Shown here piece after piece: positions 36,173 through 44,289 of a DNA stretch of 46,641 bases. The stretch spans positions 1-46,641 of the forward strand of contig JAFSYV010000254.1 in NCBI GenBank assembly GCA_017443585.1, given 5' to 3'. Numbering within the stretch: the first letter of the stretch is position 1; every line of letters starts with the position of its first letter. The translations under genes and the position numbers were made by a program. Below the pieces are notes generated by a model. The model made no database searches. It saw nothing but the letters and a program-made list of their open reading frames with translations, and was not told where the DNA came from. The DNA comes from Lentisphaeria bacterium (GTDB taxonomy: Bacteria > Verrucomicrobiota > Lentisphaeria > Victivallales > Victivallaceae).

Positions 36173-37081
36173 TCAAGTCCTACGGACTTTGCCTTCCCGG
36201 ACGAGGTATTCTCTGCCTTCGAGGACGAGATACTTCAAGTTGGGCGTGGGGGGCAAGTCACGCGGCATCAGGCAGTTGAATTGAGTGGAGATATTCAGAT
36301 ACTCCAAACGGGCGAGCTCTTTCAGAAACGACAGTCTTTCGACGCAGGCGCGTTTGTCCGCGAACTTATGGCAGCGGAGATTCAAACACAGCGCCTTCAG
36401 ATTTTTAAGCGTGCCGAGTTCCGACAGTGCATCGTCGGAGTAAACGATGCCGTTGCGCAGCGCCAATACCCCGAAATCCTCTAACTTGTGCAACTCCGCT
36501 ACCGCAGTACGGTCAAAGATGATGTTTCCGCGCTCTGTTCCAAACCATTGCTCCATATCCAATCCTCGAAGATTTTTCAAACGTCCGATTGCCGGAAATA
36601 TTGGATCATCGCCAACGTGATAACAGGATATCATGGTAAGATAGTTCAGGGTTGCTGTCTTGCCCAAGGCGTCAATCATCTGCCTGGGAAAGTGAAATTC
36701 TTCCAATGTAAGCGATTTGTCGGAGGCTTTTTCCAACGTATTGAGGGTGAAATGAAAATCGTCACCCGAATTCGGACAAAATGCCGATTTGGAATCCCCT
36801 TCCGGCGCAAGCGCTATTCTATATTTGACATCAGGTAAATCTTTCCATCTGAAGACGAAGTGTTCGTGCGGAGTAAGGCGCGCGTTGATTATCGGACAAA
36901 ACGTGAAACGGCGCACACATCTATGCCCGCCGACAACTCCGGCTGCCTCAAGGATTTTTTTCTCAGCATTTGGGCCGACAGCATCGCGTGCCAAGAGTTT
37001 GAAGGCACGGCAATAAATCAAGGCTCCGCTATTATTGCGAATATCCAAAAAGCCATTTAGTTTTTCCGTCTGCCATTCCAT
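36173..37081 (-). CDS. LRR-like protein A under sigma-54 control
   Basis: 302 residues from ATG 37081, 8 bp after AAAGGATC; an ATG at 37099 lacks a ribosome site. A conserved N-terminal domain (about 1-125; MEWQTEKLNGFLDIRNN, FKLLARDAVGPNAEKKI) is followed by leucine-rich repeats (IGRLKNLRGLDM, LGTLKNLKALCLNL, LKELARLEYLNIST). It is clearly paralogous to the protein at 38015-38995 in both parts. The cytoplasmic LRR suggests a recognition or adaptor role. Its own sigma-54 promoter (37145-37130) drives it alone. Confidence 0.78.
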   Translation of the reverse strand: MEWQTEKLNGFLDIRNNSGALIYCRAFKLLARDAVGPNAEKKILEAAGVVGGHRCVRRFTFCPIINARLTPHEHFVFRWKDLPDVKYRIALAPEGDSKSAFCPNSGDDFHFTLNTLEKASDKSLTLEEFHFPRQMIDALGKTATLNYLTMISCYHVGDDPIFPAIGRLKNLRGLDMEQWFGTERGNIIFDRTAVAELHKLEDFGVLALRNGIVYSDDALSELGTLKNLKALCLNLRCHKFADKRACVERLSFLKELARLEYLNISTQFNCLMPRDLPPTPNLKYLVLEGREYLVREGKVRRT

Positions 37082-37129
37082 TAATCTTGATCCTTTCATT
37101 GCTGACTTACGGATTCCGTCAGCGATGAG

Positions 37130-37145
37130 GCAAATTCCGTGCCAA
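37130..37145 (-). promoter_or_regulatory. sigma-54 promoter of LRR-like protein A
   Basis: On the minus strand TTGGCACGGAATTTGC, the same sequence as at 33087-33102. Transcription should start near 37118. The leader begins with a hairpin GCTGAC/GTCAGC. Confidence 0.85.
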
Positions 37146-37168
37146 CGGGCGTTTCAAGCTCAAAGTAC

Positions 37169-37213
37169 AAAAAAAGCGCAAGGCGACCGGTAAAATACCG
37201 ACTGCCTCCGCGC
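37169..37213 (-). terminator. Intrinsic terminator with seven U
   Basis: On the minus strand GCGC (37213-37210) pairs with GCGC (37179-37176), AGGC with GCCT, and CGGTA with TACCG over TTT, followed by TTTTTTT. It ends the upstream four-gene operon and any short RNA from the promoter at 37351-37379. Confidence 0.8.
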
Positions 37214-37344
37214 AATTTTTGAACAGCTAACCGCGTTCCCGCGGCTAAAACGGCTCAAGAGGGAAAAATCATCAAGGATGATATTTTAAGATTTTTCATG
37301 ATGAGTCAATTTCCTTTTGCCTTGTTTTTCGACATAACCAACTC
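37169..37344 (-). ncRNA. Candidate small RNA of about 175 nt
   Basis: The 368-bp gap downstream of the GHKL-like gene has its own strong minus-strand promoter (37379-37351). The terminator with T7 ends near 37169. In between, GAAAAATC/GATTTTTC, ATCATC-CTT-GATGAT and GCCGCG/CGCGGT can form hairpins, and only peptides under 15 codons are open. A short structured RNA is the simplest reading; no family is recognised. Confidence 0.4.
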
Positions 37345-37350
37345 TGGAAT

Positions 37351-37379
37351 AATATACCATCCTTTTCACTGAATTGCAA
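37351..37379 (-). promoter_or_regulatory. sigma-70 promoter TTGCAA-17-TATATT in an intergenic gap
   Basis: On the minus strand -35 TTGCAA (37379-37374), 17 bp, -10 TATATT (37356-37351). No start codon of a real gene follows before the terminator at 37213. Confidence 0.65.
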
Positions 37380-37449
37380 GCGGTGAAAAAAGTTTTAAGG
37401 CATTTTTTGTTTCCGCCTGATTCCGCTCTGTGATTTGGCGGCGATGGCT

Positions 37450-38007
37450 TCAAATCGTTTTGTCGTTGACTTGGATTTCCATGCCCGGGTGAAGGGCGCG
37501 GAATTTGAGGAGCTTGCTGCTGATTTGAGCCGGGGCGAACTCCTTTTCGTGCGTGAGACGCATTTCGGCCCCGTCAGCTTCGCAGGTTTGTTGTTCCGCC
37601 CCGCAACGGGCGTCATCGGCGGAGCGGCTGGTCAGACTCTTCCCGGCGTGAAACGAGGTCAATTCCATCTCTTTGCAAATTCCCATCAGTATCAGGGGAA
37701 CGACATGTCCCCATCCCGGAGTAACGCATAAATAATCATCCTCGCCTTGTTTGGGCTCGCCGATCCCGTGATACATGCCCTTGCCGGACAGCTCGTGCAT
37801 TTCAGCGAAGGGGATCGGTTCTCCGAAACTGCGAAACCGGACGGAGTTTCCCTCATAATCGATGTGAAGTTTCTTCGCGTCCCCCGCAATATGAGGATCC
37901 GCGAAAAAGCGCAGCGCCATTTCGAATACGGCAAGGCTGTCCCGGTAGAGCGGGAAGTACATCTGAGGGCGCATCCTTATGTGATCGAGCGTGCTGTATG
38001 TTTTCAT
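37450..38007 (-). CDS. Degenerate GyrB/GHKL-like N-terminal fragment protein
   Basis: 185 residues from ATG 38007, 7 bp after the upstream stop. MKTYSTLDHIRMRPQMYF resembles the start of type IIA topoisomerase B subunits (LEAVRKRPGMY). GKGMYHGIGEPK then recalls their glycine-rich lid, but the usual Asn, DNGRG and other ATP motifs are not seen. It may be a GHKL-derived mimic or a non-catalytic ATPase. It is the last gene of the sigma-54 operon starting at 41281. Confidence 0.55.
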   Translation of the reverse strand: MKTYSTLDHIRMRPQMYFPLYRDSLAVFEMALRFFADPHIAGDAKKLHIDYEGNSVRFRSFGEPIPFAEMHELSGKGMYHGIGEPKQGEDDYLCVTPGWGHVVPLILMGICKEMELTSFHAGKSLTSRSADDARCGAEQQTCEADGAEMRLTHEKEFAPAQISSKLLKFRALHPGMEIQVNDKTI

Positions 38008-38014
38008 TATTCCG

Positions 38015-38995
38015 TCAGAAAAGGGATGGTCCCTCATCATCGGATTTTGCTTTCTTCGGCACAGGCTTCATTTTTGCCGGGCGGACGGGCAGACGGCAAA
38101 CAGTTCTGTTGATCTCCAGATATTTCAGGTTCGGCGGCAACTCCAGTTCGCCGGGGGACAAGCGAGGAGAGACGGAGAGTGTCAGAAATTCCAAAATTTC
38201 GAGTTCCCGGAGAAATGACAGAGCAACGCGTTTTTCGCGGCTTTCGATTCCGCAGTTTGCCCCCAATGAGAGATTAAGAGCCTTCAGGTTTTTCAGTGTG
38301 CCGAGTTTCGACAGGCCATCGGCCGTGACCGGGAAATCTCCGACGATCGCGAGCGATTCAAGAAGTTTCAGTTTCCCCAGTTCACCAACCGCTTCCGCAT
38401 TCAATTCGAAGCCTGCCGCACCGTCGTGCAGAAGAAGCCCCCTCAACCCTATCAGACGACCGATTTCCTGAAATATCGGGTAATCGCAGTCGGCGGCGCA
38501 CCAGAGCAAACTCAAATACCGGAGGTCGGTCCCTTGCCCGACCTCTCGGATCCATCTTCCCGCCGTCGAACAGAAACGGAAAGAAACCTCATCGTATCGT
38601 TTTTCCTTGACCTCCCGCAAGCAGGCCGAAAATTCCTCTTGGGAGCTTTCCGAGGCATCGAAGCGAATGTCCGGCCGGGGCGCGCCGGAAAGTTCGATTT
38701 TGTATTCGATATCCGGAATATCGGGGCGGCGAAAACGGAATATCTCTCTTGCTTCCGTCCGCGTGTTGATGTGCCAGGCCGTCATATGCGTTACGCAGCG
38801 GAACTCCAACCAACGCCCCGTTGCGGCTGTCAAAATGTTTTTCTTCGCCTCCGGACCGACCACATCTTTTGCCGGCATTTTGAAGCGATTGATGAATATC
38901 AGGTTGTCGTCTTTGTCTTTGATCGTCAGAACTCCGTCCAAAATCTCCGTTTCCCAAATCATCGTTTTGTCTTTCGTTTCTTCGCTTTGCATCAT
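38015..38995 (-). CDS. LRR-like protein B, paralogue of LRR-like protein A
   Basis: 326 residues. GGAGGTC stands 4 bp before ATG 38995 and 7 bp before ATG 38992; either may be used. The N-terminal domain (IWETEILDGVLTIKD, RFKMPAKDVVGPEAKKNI) and LRRs (LGTLKNLKALNLSLG, FLRELEILEFLTLSV, LELPPNLKYLEI) match protein A at 36173. A basic tail ends it. It is third in the four-gene sigma-54 operon. Confidence 0.75.
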   Translation of the reverse strand: MMQSEETKDKTMIWETEILDGVLTIKDKDDNLIFINRFKMPAKDVVGPEAKKNILTAATGRWLEFRCVTHMTAWHINTRTEAREIFRFRRPDIPDIEYKIELSGAPRPDIRFDASESSQEEFSACLREVKEKRYDEVSFRFCSTAGRWIREVGQGTDLRYLSLLWCAADCDYPIFQEIGRLIGLRGLLLHDGAAGFELNAEAVGELGKLKLLESLAIVGDFPVTADGLSKLGTLKNLKALNLSLGANCGIESREKRVALSFLRELEILEFLTLSVSPRLSPGELELPPNLKYLEINRTVCRLPVRPAKMKPVPKKAKSDDEGPSLF

Positions 38996-39059
38996 TTGAC
39001 CTCCTTATTTCGTTTTTCTTTGTTCTCTGCTCGAGGATACGCTTGGCAGCCCGGGGGGA

Positions 39060-40652
39060 TCATTTGCTTAGTTGTTGCCGAATGATCCGTGTTTTGCGGA
39101 GAAAACTCCCGCTGTATTTACGGTCGAGCAAATCCAGATAGCGGATCGCACAGTCCCGGCTGCCGTCGAAGGTTTCTGCTATGGAGTTGGCGTAGTGGCG
39201 CACAAGTTCGCTGGTGTTGAAGGGGCGGTATTGTTCGCCGTCCCACAATATCTGCCATACGATCAGATTTTGCGGCCTGAGTGCGTATTCCAATACTTTG
39301 GCGATATAACTCCGGCTTTCTTCCGAATCAGGCTTGATCCAGATGGTTTTGGACTCTTTTTTCGTGCGGTAAATGCAGCCGCAGGGTCTTTCGATGTTCC
39401 AAAACAGTTTGTCGATGCTCCTTGTCGAGGTGAGTTCCACCCGAAATACCCGGTCGTTCGGTTCGAATCGATAAGTTTTGCACGGTCCCTCCAAGGCGAT
39501 CATGCCGCGTCCGTCCCGGAAATGGGTTACATCCACCCATTTTTCGCCTTCGATGTCCGGAAACAAATCGGATTGCGGCAGCCCCATAAGCACATCTTTC
39601 ATCGCCCTTATGAGTTCGTGAAAATTGTACGGCGGGATAAAGCATTCCAGAGAACCCACGTTGACGTGATGTCCCTCCCAGAGCAGCAGCGGAAACAGCG
39701 GCCGCCACTCGTCGAGAATGAATTTCCAGCCCTTCGCCGCCCACTCCGCACGAGGGAAGATCGCCGGGCGTTTCGAATCCGGGTGCGGCTTCAGATCGCG
39801 ACCGAGATCATTGAGTGGGGTGCGGTGAAACCACCACCTGAGCCATGCGGGACCATCGTACCGAATGGCCGAAAAGCAATTGACGACGCTCCTGGGAAAA
39901 TGCCGCGGCGTCGATTGCCGGGTGTCGTCCGAAGGAACGATGCAGTGCCGGAACAGCCCCTTTTCGGCGCTGAAGAAGTCGCCGGATCTCAAGACGACTT
40001 CGAACCCGCCGATGTGCGATTTGTTCCGCATCATGAGCTGCTGTGTTTCGAGCAGGCCGTTTCGAAGCTGCGGAAACAACCTGTTTCGAGACAGTTCGGT
40101 CAGGGCATTTTTCAGCAGAGCCATGGTCCACGACTGCAGATCCCGAAAGGCAAAGGCGGGGCAGTAATCCTGGGCGTACGGAGTGAAGTAAAGTGCCAAA
40201 TTCACGAAGTGGGGCAGGTCCGAAACCAAATCAAGTTCATCGACATCGATGGGGATGAGTTCCTCCTCGCGGATCTCGTAACTGGACCGTCTCCCGATGG
40301 GTAGCTGGCCGCGCGGGATCAGCAGAAAGAGTTTGCCGCGGAAAAACTCTTTGTTTGTGTTCATCCGGCGCAGCAGGGCGAGCATGGTAAGTATCCTTTC
40401 GGAACCGACCTCATGGACCAGTACGATTTTTTTGAAATCCCTTATCCACGGCAGATAAAAATCCGTCTCCGGGTGGATGAAGCAGATGAGGTTTTCTCCC
40501 TGCATTTTCAAACACCCTCCGGTCGAATGGGAGAACACCACCATCAGCCGTTCGGGGTGCTTCTCTCCGCGTATGACTCGGGGAAACTGCGTTCCGCTCC
40601 ACATGACAACGGCATCATCCGGGAACTTTTCATCGGAATAATTATTGTCCAT
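39060..40652 (-). CDS. Large protein of unknown function in the sigma-54 operon
   Basis: 530 residues from ATG 40652, 8 bp after GGAGG. The N-terminal half appears alpha/beta (PERLMVVFSHSTGGCL, FKKIVLVHEVGSERILTML, GKLFLLIPRGQLP). A middle helical part and a tryptophan-rich C-terminal half (WLRWWFHRTPLN, WKFILDEWRPLFPLLLW) follow. There is no signal peptide, membrane helix or recognisable catalytic motif. It follows the 188-residue gene by 62 bp in one transcript. Confidence 0.65.
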   Translation of the reverse strand: MDNNYSDEKFPDDAVVMWSGTQFPRVIRGEKHPERLMVVFSHSTGGCLKMQGENLICFIHPETDFYLPWIRDFKKIVLVHEVGSERILTMLALLRRMNTNKEFFRGKLFLLIPRGQLPIGRRSSYEIREEELIPIDVDELDLVSDLPHFVNLALYFTPYAQDYCPAFAFRDLQSWTMALLKNALTELSRNRLFPQLRNGLLETQQLMMRNKSHIGGFEVVLRSGDFFSAEKGLFRHCIVPSDDTRQSTPRHFPRSVVNCFSAIRYDGPAWLRWWFHRTPLNDLGRDLKPHPDSKRPAIFPRAEWAAKGWKFILDEWRPLFPLLLWEGHHVNVGSLECFIPPYNFHELIRAMKDVLMGLPQSDLFPDIEGEKWVDVTHFRDGRGMIALEGPCKTYRFEPNDRVFRVELTSTRSIDKLFWNIERPCGCIYRTKKESKTIWIKPDSEESRSYIAKVLEYALRPQNLIVWQILWDGEQYRPFNTSELVRHYANSIAETFDGSRDCAIRYLDLLDRKYSGSFLRKTRIIRQQLSK

Positions 40653-40714
40653 GACCTTATCCTCCAGTTCGCACTTTTTATTTTTCGTTTTGATTATTCG
40701 AAACAAGATGATTG

Positions 40715-41281
40715 TCAGAACGGTTTGTTGTCATCCGGATAGGGAGTGAAGTCCATTTTCGCTTCCGTCAAGGTTGTGCTCTCGGGATTGGTCACGTAGT
40801 CATATTCCCAATCCTCGAAGGGACCGTCGTCGACCAATAAATAGGCCGGATATCCCCAACCCTTGTTATCGGGCTTTCCCCTGAGGGGAGGTACAAGAAT
40901 TTCTCCGTTGGCGAGAACATACACGGCCTCTTTTTTTCCGCCTTCGGCAGCCTTTTCGAAAATGTAGAAATCGGCTTCGAGATTTTCGCTTTCAGCATTC
41001 GGGGCAAAGCATCCGATGCCCCAGCAATCACCGAGTTCCGTTTTTGCGACCTCCTTGACGAGATCGTGCCCGGCGTTGAAAAAATACCATTTTTCATCAT
41101 CCTCCGTGAGAAAACCATCTTCGACGTAGGCGGTAAGAGGAGCATTAAGGCTGAATGTGCCTTGGGAGCCGTCCCTCCATTCGACTATTCCGAGAAGCCC
41201 CAGAACTCCTGTCCAATCTTCCTGGCGCACACGTTCGATCTTTTTGACATCACACTTGTTTGCGTTTTGGCATTCCATCAT
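40715..41281 (-). CDS. Small acidic protein, first gene of a sigma-54 operon
   Basis: 188 residues, acidic, without membrane segments; the ATG pair at 41281/41278 follows GGGGGCC. It has an SMI1/KNR4-like feel (WGIGCFAPNAES, YDYVTNPESTTL), but the match is too weak to name it. A sigma-54 promoter lies 45 bp upstream, and the three genes downstream are co-oriented. Confidence 0.6.
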   Translation of the reverse strand: MMECQNANKCDVKKIERVRQEDWTGVLGLLGIVEWRDGSQGTFSLNAPLTAYVEDGFLTEDDEKWYFFNAGHDLVKEVAKTELGDCWGIGCFAPNAESENLEADFYIFEKAAEGGKKEAVYVLANGEILVPPLRGKPDNKGWGYPAYLLVDDGPFEDWEYDYVTNPESTTLTEAKMDFTPYPDDNKPF

Positions 41282-41325
41282 TTTTGGCCCCCGATATTAA
41301 AATTGTTTCCGCTGCCGTGAATAAA

Positions 41326-41341
41326 GCAAGATCCGTGCCAA
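41326..41341 (-). promoter_or_regulatory. sigma-54 promoter of the four-gene operon
   Basis: On the minus strand TTGGCACGGATCTTGC, followed by TTT as in the full consensus. Transcription should start near 41314. Confidence 0.88.
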
Positions 41342-41365
41342 ACCACGTTTTGAACTCAGGGACAT

Positions 41366-41408
41366 AAAAAAGCGCAAGGCGACCGGTAAAATACCGACCG
41401 CCCCGCGC
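41366..41408 (-). terminator. Intrinsic terminator of the type IV restriction gene
   Basis: On the minus strand GCGC (41408-41405) pairs with 41375-41372 and CGGTA with TACCG over TTT, followed by TTTTTT. Confidence 0.78.
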
Positions 41409-41489
41409 AAATTTTGAACAGTTATTCCGTATTTAAAAAGCCATCACAACCGCTTTTAACCTCTAAATAGGGCGATTGAAATTTCAACA

Positions 41490-43883
41490 TCAAAGAAGAT
41501 CACTAACCTGTTCATACCAGCATTTATAGATTTGCAAAGTACGATGCCAGGAAACGTCTGCAAACAATTTTGCGGATTTCTCCTCATAGGTCAGATTTGA
41601 TTCCTGCAAATTCAAAATCCGGGAATCGAATTGAAGTTCTCCTGCATATGAACAATATTCCTGCCATTGCGCCGCATTGCTTTTTCCACGGTTGATACTG
41701 AACGGGATTGCGGCGAAGTTCCCATTCGTCCATAACCATTCTCGGCAAAGACCTTTCCACGGCCCCATTGTTTTGCCTTGTTTTGTTACCCAGGACCGGG
41801 GAACAATGTGGTCCCAGTCCCATGGTTTGTTGTGACCTTGCAGAAAGTTCTGCAACGCAGGATCATAGCAGAATGTTTTGTTGAAGTATTGACGCTCGCC
41901 GAAAATCAAAAGCTCTTTGTTCCACAGACAAAAATCCAGTAAAGGCTTCCATTCCTTTTCGTCAAGCGATTCGATTCGCCATTGCTGATCCTGATAATCT
42001 CCGATATCGAATTGCGGAAGCAGAGGAATCAGCCGTTCCATATCGCAGAGTTCCCGCAGTTTGATTTTCAATTCCTGGGGAGACAACTTTTCCAAGGTGC
42101 TCTTGAGATAGTCGACATTCTGTTTCTTGTTGCCAAGACTGAGCCAATGCAGCCATAATGCCATCCCCTGTATATTGCAGTTGTCAAAACCAGCTTCCCG
42201 GATCTCATGATATGCCAAGTACATCAGGGCAAGGTAAACATCGGGAGAATTCAAAATGATCGACGTACGAATGACCGGCGGGAGCCCGTCCGGCTTGTCT
42301 TCAGAACCGACATTCAACATCACTTCGACTTTCTGAATGATTTGACGAAGCAAATACCCATTGTCCCGATACAGATCACAAATGATTCGATAAGCATCTG
42401 TACTGTGGTCTTTTCCCAATTTGCGGATTTCCGGAATAGACGGGGTATCGGCAAAAACATTCTTCCCTGAAGCGAGAGTCAAACCAAGTCGAAAGGCAAG
42501 AACGGCTAAATGCGCGGTAGGCATGATCGAGGACGCGATTTCATCATTGGCGTTTTTGATCTCTGCCCAGTAAGCTTTGATTGCAGAATACCGCAGATCA
42601 TAAGGCGAAATGGGCGATCCCATGGTGTTTAGACGGGTAAAAAGGTGTTCCAAACTGGAACTGGCAACCGAAGATGCATCGTCCATATCATATAAAAACT
42701 GATTTCTCAATACATCCACCGTAACTGTATAGGATTGCAATTGCACTAATGCATCAAAGATTCGGTCAGAAACACTTTGATCAATCTCCTGCGGAGAAAA
42801 TCTCTGATGGGTGTGCCTGAAGTTTTTAAGCCATTCTTCGAGGAATTTCTTGAATTTCGGTCGGGCAGTTGCCTGATCGCAGGAACAAGAGCGGGAATAG
42901 CAGTCCATAACTTCGAAAAGCGGAATGGGACAGCCGGACTCTATCGGCCAAGTATCTACAAGAGACAATGATTGTAATTTGATCTTCGAAATGTCTTTTT
43001 CGGTAGGAACAAAAGAATTCAAAGCAACTCTGTATTTTCCCCATCCGAGGACATTGCAGTCATCGTCATTGGCAAATCCCCATGGGTGGGCAGACGTTGT
43101 TGTTTTTACCCAGAAACACCGGGATGAGTTACTTCTTTTCGGGGGGCAAAAATCCAGCCATAATGCAGCTTGACTCAGCGCATCTGTTCGATGGTATCCC
43201 AAAGAGATAGCATTGTATCTCTGCTGACCATCCAGAAGGAAATATTCAGTTTTAGTATCTGCCACCTTCTGTTCCAAGTTAGCCAAGACGGATGAAACGG
43301 CAAACGCCCCGATGGGAAATCCTCTCAGCAGAGAGTCCCATAGCAATTCTACTTGTTTGGGTTTCCAAACCAATCCCCGTTGGAGTGCCGGAATGGAAAC
43401 CCGATCATTATCCTGCCATCTTGAAATCTCCCTGAGTGTGTAGAACCGAGCCGAACGATTGGCAAAAAAATCCAAAAGACGGATGATATTAAGGTCGTGT
43501 TCATTTTCTGGATTCAGTTGAAAAATAGCACCGGGAATTTGTCTTTCATAACTAGTACACCCCTTCGTAAAGGGAATAACATTTTCACATCCGGCCAAAT
43601 CCGTAAACTGCCGCAATTCAATTCGCTGTTCAAAACCTTCACCACTTTCATTATCATAACCCGGCTCAGAATCAGCAATACCGGAAAAATACGATTTCCA
43701 CACCCATTTCTGACGTCGTGCCACGAGGATGCAGTCTCCCGGCTGAATTTTGGAAAACATGGCTCCTGACTTGTGGGATGTATCCCACCCCATAAAAACG
43801 ACATGCTGTCGTTTCATGTAGGCGAGATACTTATCCGCTAGACCATCGTTTGCTGCATTCGGAGATACGACATAATATTTCAT
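41490..43883 (-). CDS. EVE-DUF262-HNH type IV (modification-dependent) restriction enzyme, GmrSD-like
   Basis: 797 residues. About 1-130 look like an EVE/PUA-like module that binds modified bases (MKYYVVSPNAANDGLADKYL, VFMGWDTS, KIQPGDCILVARR). About 145-420 form a DUF262 domain with IPALQRGLVWKPKQVELLWDS and the nucleotide motif LLDGQQRYNAI. The C-terminal part has a DUF1524-type HNH nuclease with DWDHIVPRS (about 688) and NGNFAAIPFSINRGKS. GmrSD-type enzymes cut DNA carrying modified cytosines in an NTP-dependent way, as phage defence. It has a sigma-70 promoter with a 200-nt leader and its own terminator, and lies between the sigma-54 activator and the sigma-54 operon. Confidence 0.88.
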   Translation of the reverse strand: MKYYVVSPNAANDGLADKYLAYMKRQHVVFMGWDTSHKSGAMFSKIQPGDCILVARRQKWVWKSYFSGIADSEPGYDNESGEGFEQRIELRQFTDLAGCENVIPFTKGCTSYERQIPGAIFQLNPENEHDLNIIRLLDFFANRSARFYTLREISRWQDNDRVSIPALQRGLVWKPKQVELLWDSLLRGFPIGAFAVSSVLANLEQKVADTKTEYFLLDGQQRYNAISLGYHRTDALSQAALWLDFCPPKRSNSSRCFWVKTTTSAHPWGFANDDDCNVLGWGKYRVALNSFVPTEKDISKIKLQSLSLVDTWPIESGCPIPLFEVMDCYSRSCSCDQATARPKFKKFLEEWLKNFRHTHQRFSPQEIDQSVSDRIFDALVQLQSYTVTVDVLRNQFLYDMDDASSVASSSLEHLFTRLNTMGSPISPYDLRYSAIKAYWAEIKNANDEIASSIMPTAHLAVLAFRLGLTLASGKNVFADTPSIPEIRKLGKDHSTDAYRIICDLYRDNGYLLRQIIQKVEVMLNVGSEDKPDGLPPVIRTSIILNSPDVYLALMYLAYHEIREAGFDNCNIQGMALWLHWLSLGNKKQNVDYLKSTLEKLSPQELKIKLRELCDMERLIPLLPQFDIGDYQDQQWRIESLDEKEWKPLLDFCLWNKELLIFGERQYFNKTFCYDPALQNFLQGHNKPWDWDHIVPRSWVTKQGKTMGPWKGLCREWLWTNGNFAAIPFSINRGKSNAAQWQEYCSYAGELQFDSRILNLQESNLTYEEKSAKLFADVSWHRTLQIYKCWYEQVSDLL

Positions 43884-44004
43884 TTTTTACATAGTCCTTT
43901 TATTTCAAATACTGCCTTACCATGTGCCGGGCGGATTTCAGGGGCTCGGCGTTTTTTCGGTATTTAGAAGGGAAAAGGTTTCTCGTCCTTCTGAATTCGT
44001 TTTT

Positions 44005-44043
44005 TCATATGGGGGGGAGAGGGGCGGAATGAAAATCGAACAT
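44005..44043 (-). CDS. Possible 12-residue leader peptide
   Basis: In the leader of the restriction gene, ATG 44043 follows AAGGAGT at good distance and encodes MFDFHSAPLPPI before TGA. A short upstream frame with a strong ribosome site could regulate the gene or be a chance remnant. The rest of the gap 43884-44289 holds a promoter and two hairpins and no other gene. Confidence 0.25.
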   Translation of the reverse strand: MFDFHSAPLPPI

Positions 44044-44084
44044 TTTTTACTCCTTGGTTGGTTGTGTCGTTGAACGTTCGCTGT

Positions 44085-44113
44085 AATATAGCATTGTAGC
44101 TTATTTATTGCAA
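44085..44113 (-). promoter_or_regulatory. sigma-70 promoter TTGCAA-17-TATATT of the restriction gene
   Basis: On the minus strand -35 TTGCAA (44113-44108), 17 bp, -10 TATATT (44090-44085) preceded by TGC. Confidence 0.72.
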
Positions 44114-44151
44114 TCCTTTTTTCTGCCGTTTTTCTGAAATCTTTTACCCTG

Positions 44152-44186
44152 CGCTTTTGCGGGGTGCGGAGCAGGCCGCAAAAGCG
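44152..44186. repeat. 11-bp inverted repeat upstream of the restriction gene promoter
   Basis: CGCTTTTGCGG (44152-44162) and CCGCAAAAGCG (44176-44186) are perfect complements over 13 nt. They stand about 40 bp upstream of the -35 box without a T-tract, so an operator is as likely as a transcript hairpin. Confidence 0.5.
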
Positions 44187-44219
44187 GGAGTAAAAAGGTT
44201 TGGAAAAAGATGTGGGGGT

Positions 44220-44270
44220 GCGGGGGAGAAGAAAAGACAATTCCTTAAAAGGGCTTTTCTTCTCCCCCGC
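44220..44270 (-). terminator. Very stable hairpin after the sigma-54 activator gene
   Basis: GCGGGGGAGAAGAAAAG (44220-44236) pairs perfectly over 17 bp with 44254-44270, loop 17 nt. It lies 20 bp past the stop. The T-tract on the minus strand is weak (CATCTTTTTCC after 10 nt). Confidence 0.6.
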
Positions 44271-44289
44271 AAGAACCTCGCCAGCCTCC

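Larger units (their letters stand above)
37130..37225 (-). repeat. Terminator-promoter cassette, copy 1
   Basis: In minus orientation: GTTCAAAA box, hairpin with T7 tract, short AT spacer with GAAACG, then the sigma-54 promoter. Copy 2 (41326-41418) has the same order, nearly identical stem sequence and the same spacing, though the genes around differ. Confidence 0.75.
41326..41418 (-). repeat. Terminator-promoter cassette, copy 2
   Basis: Same order and close sequence as 37130-37225: GTTCAAAA, stem GCGC...CGGTATTTTACCG...GCGC, T-tract, AAACG, sigma-54 promoter. It joins the end of the restriction gene to the start of the four-gene operon. Confidence 0.75.
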
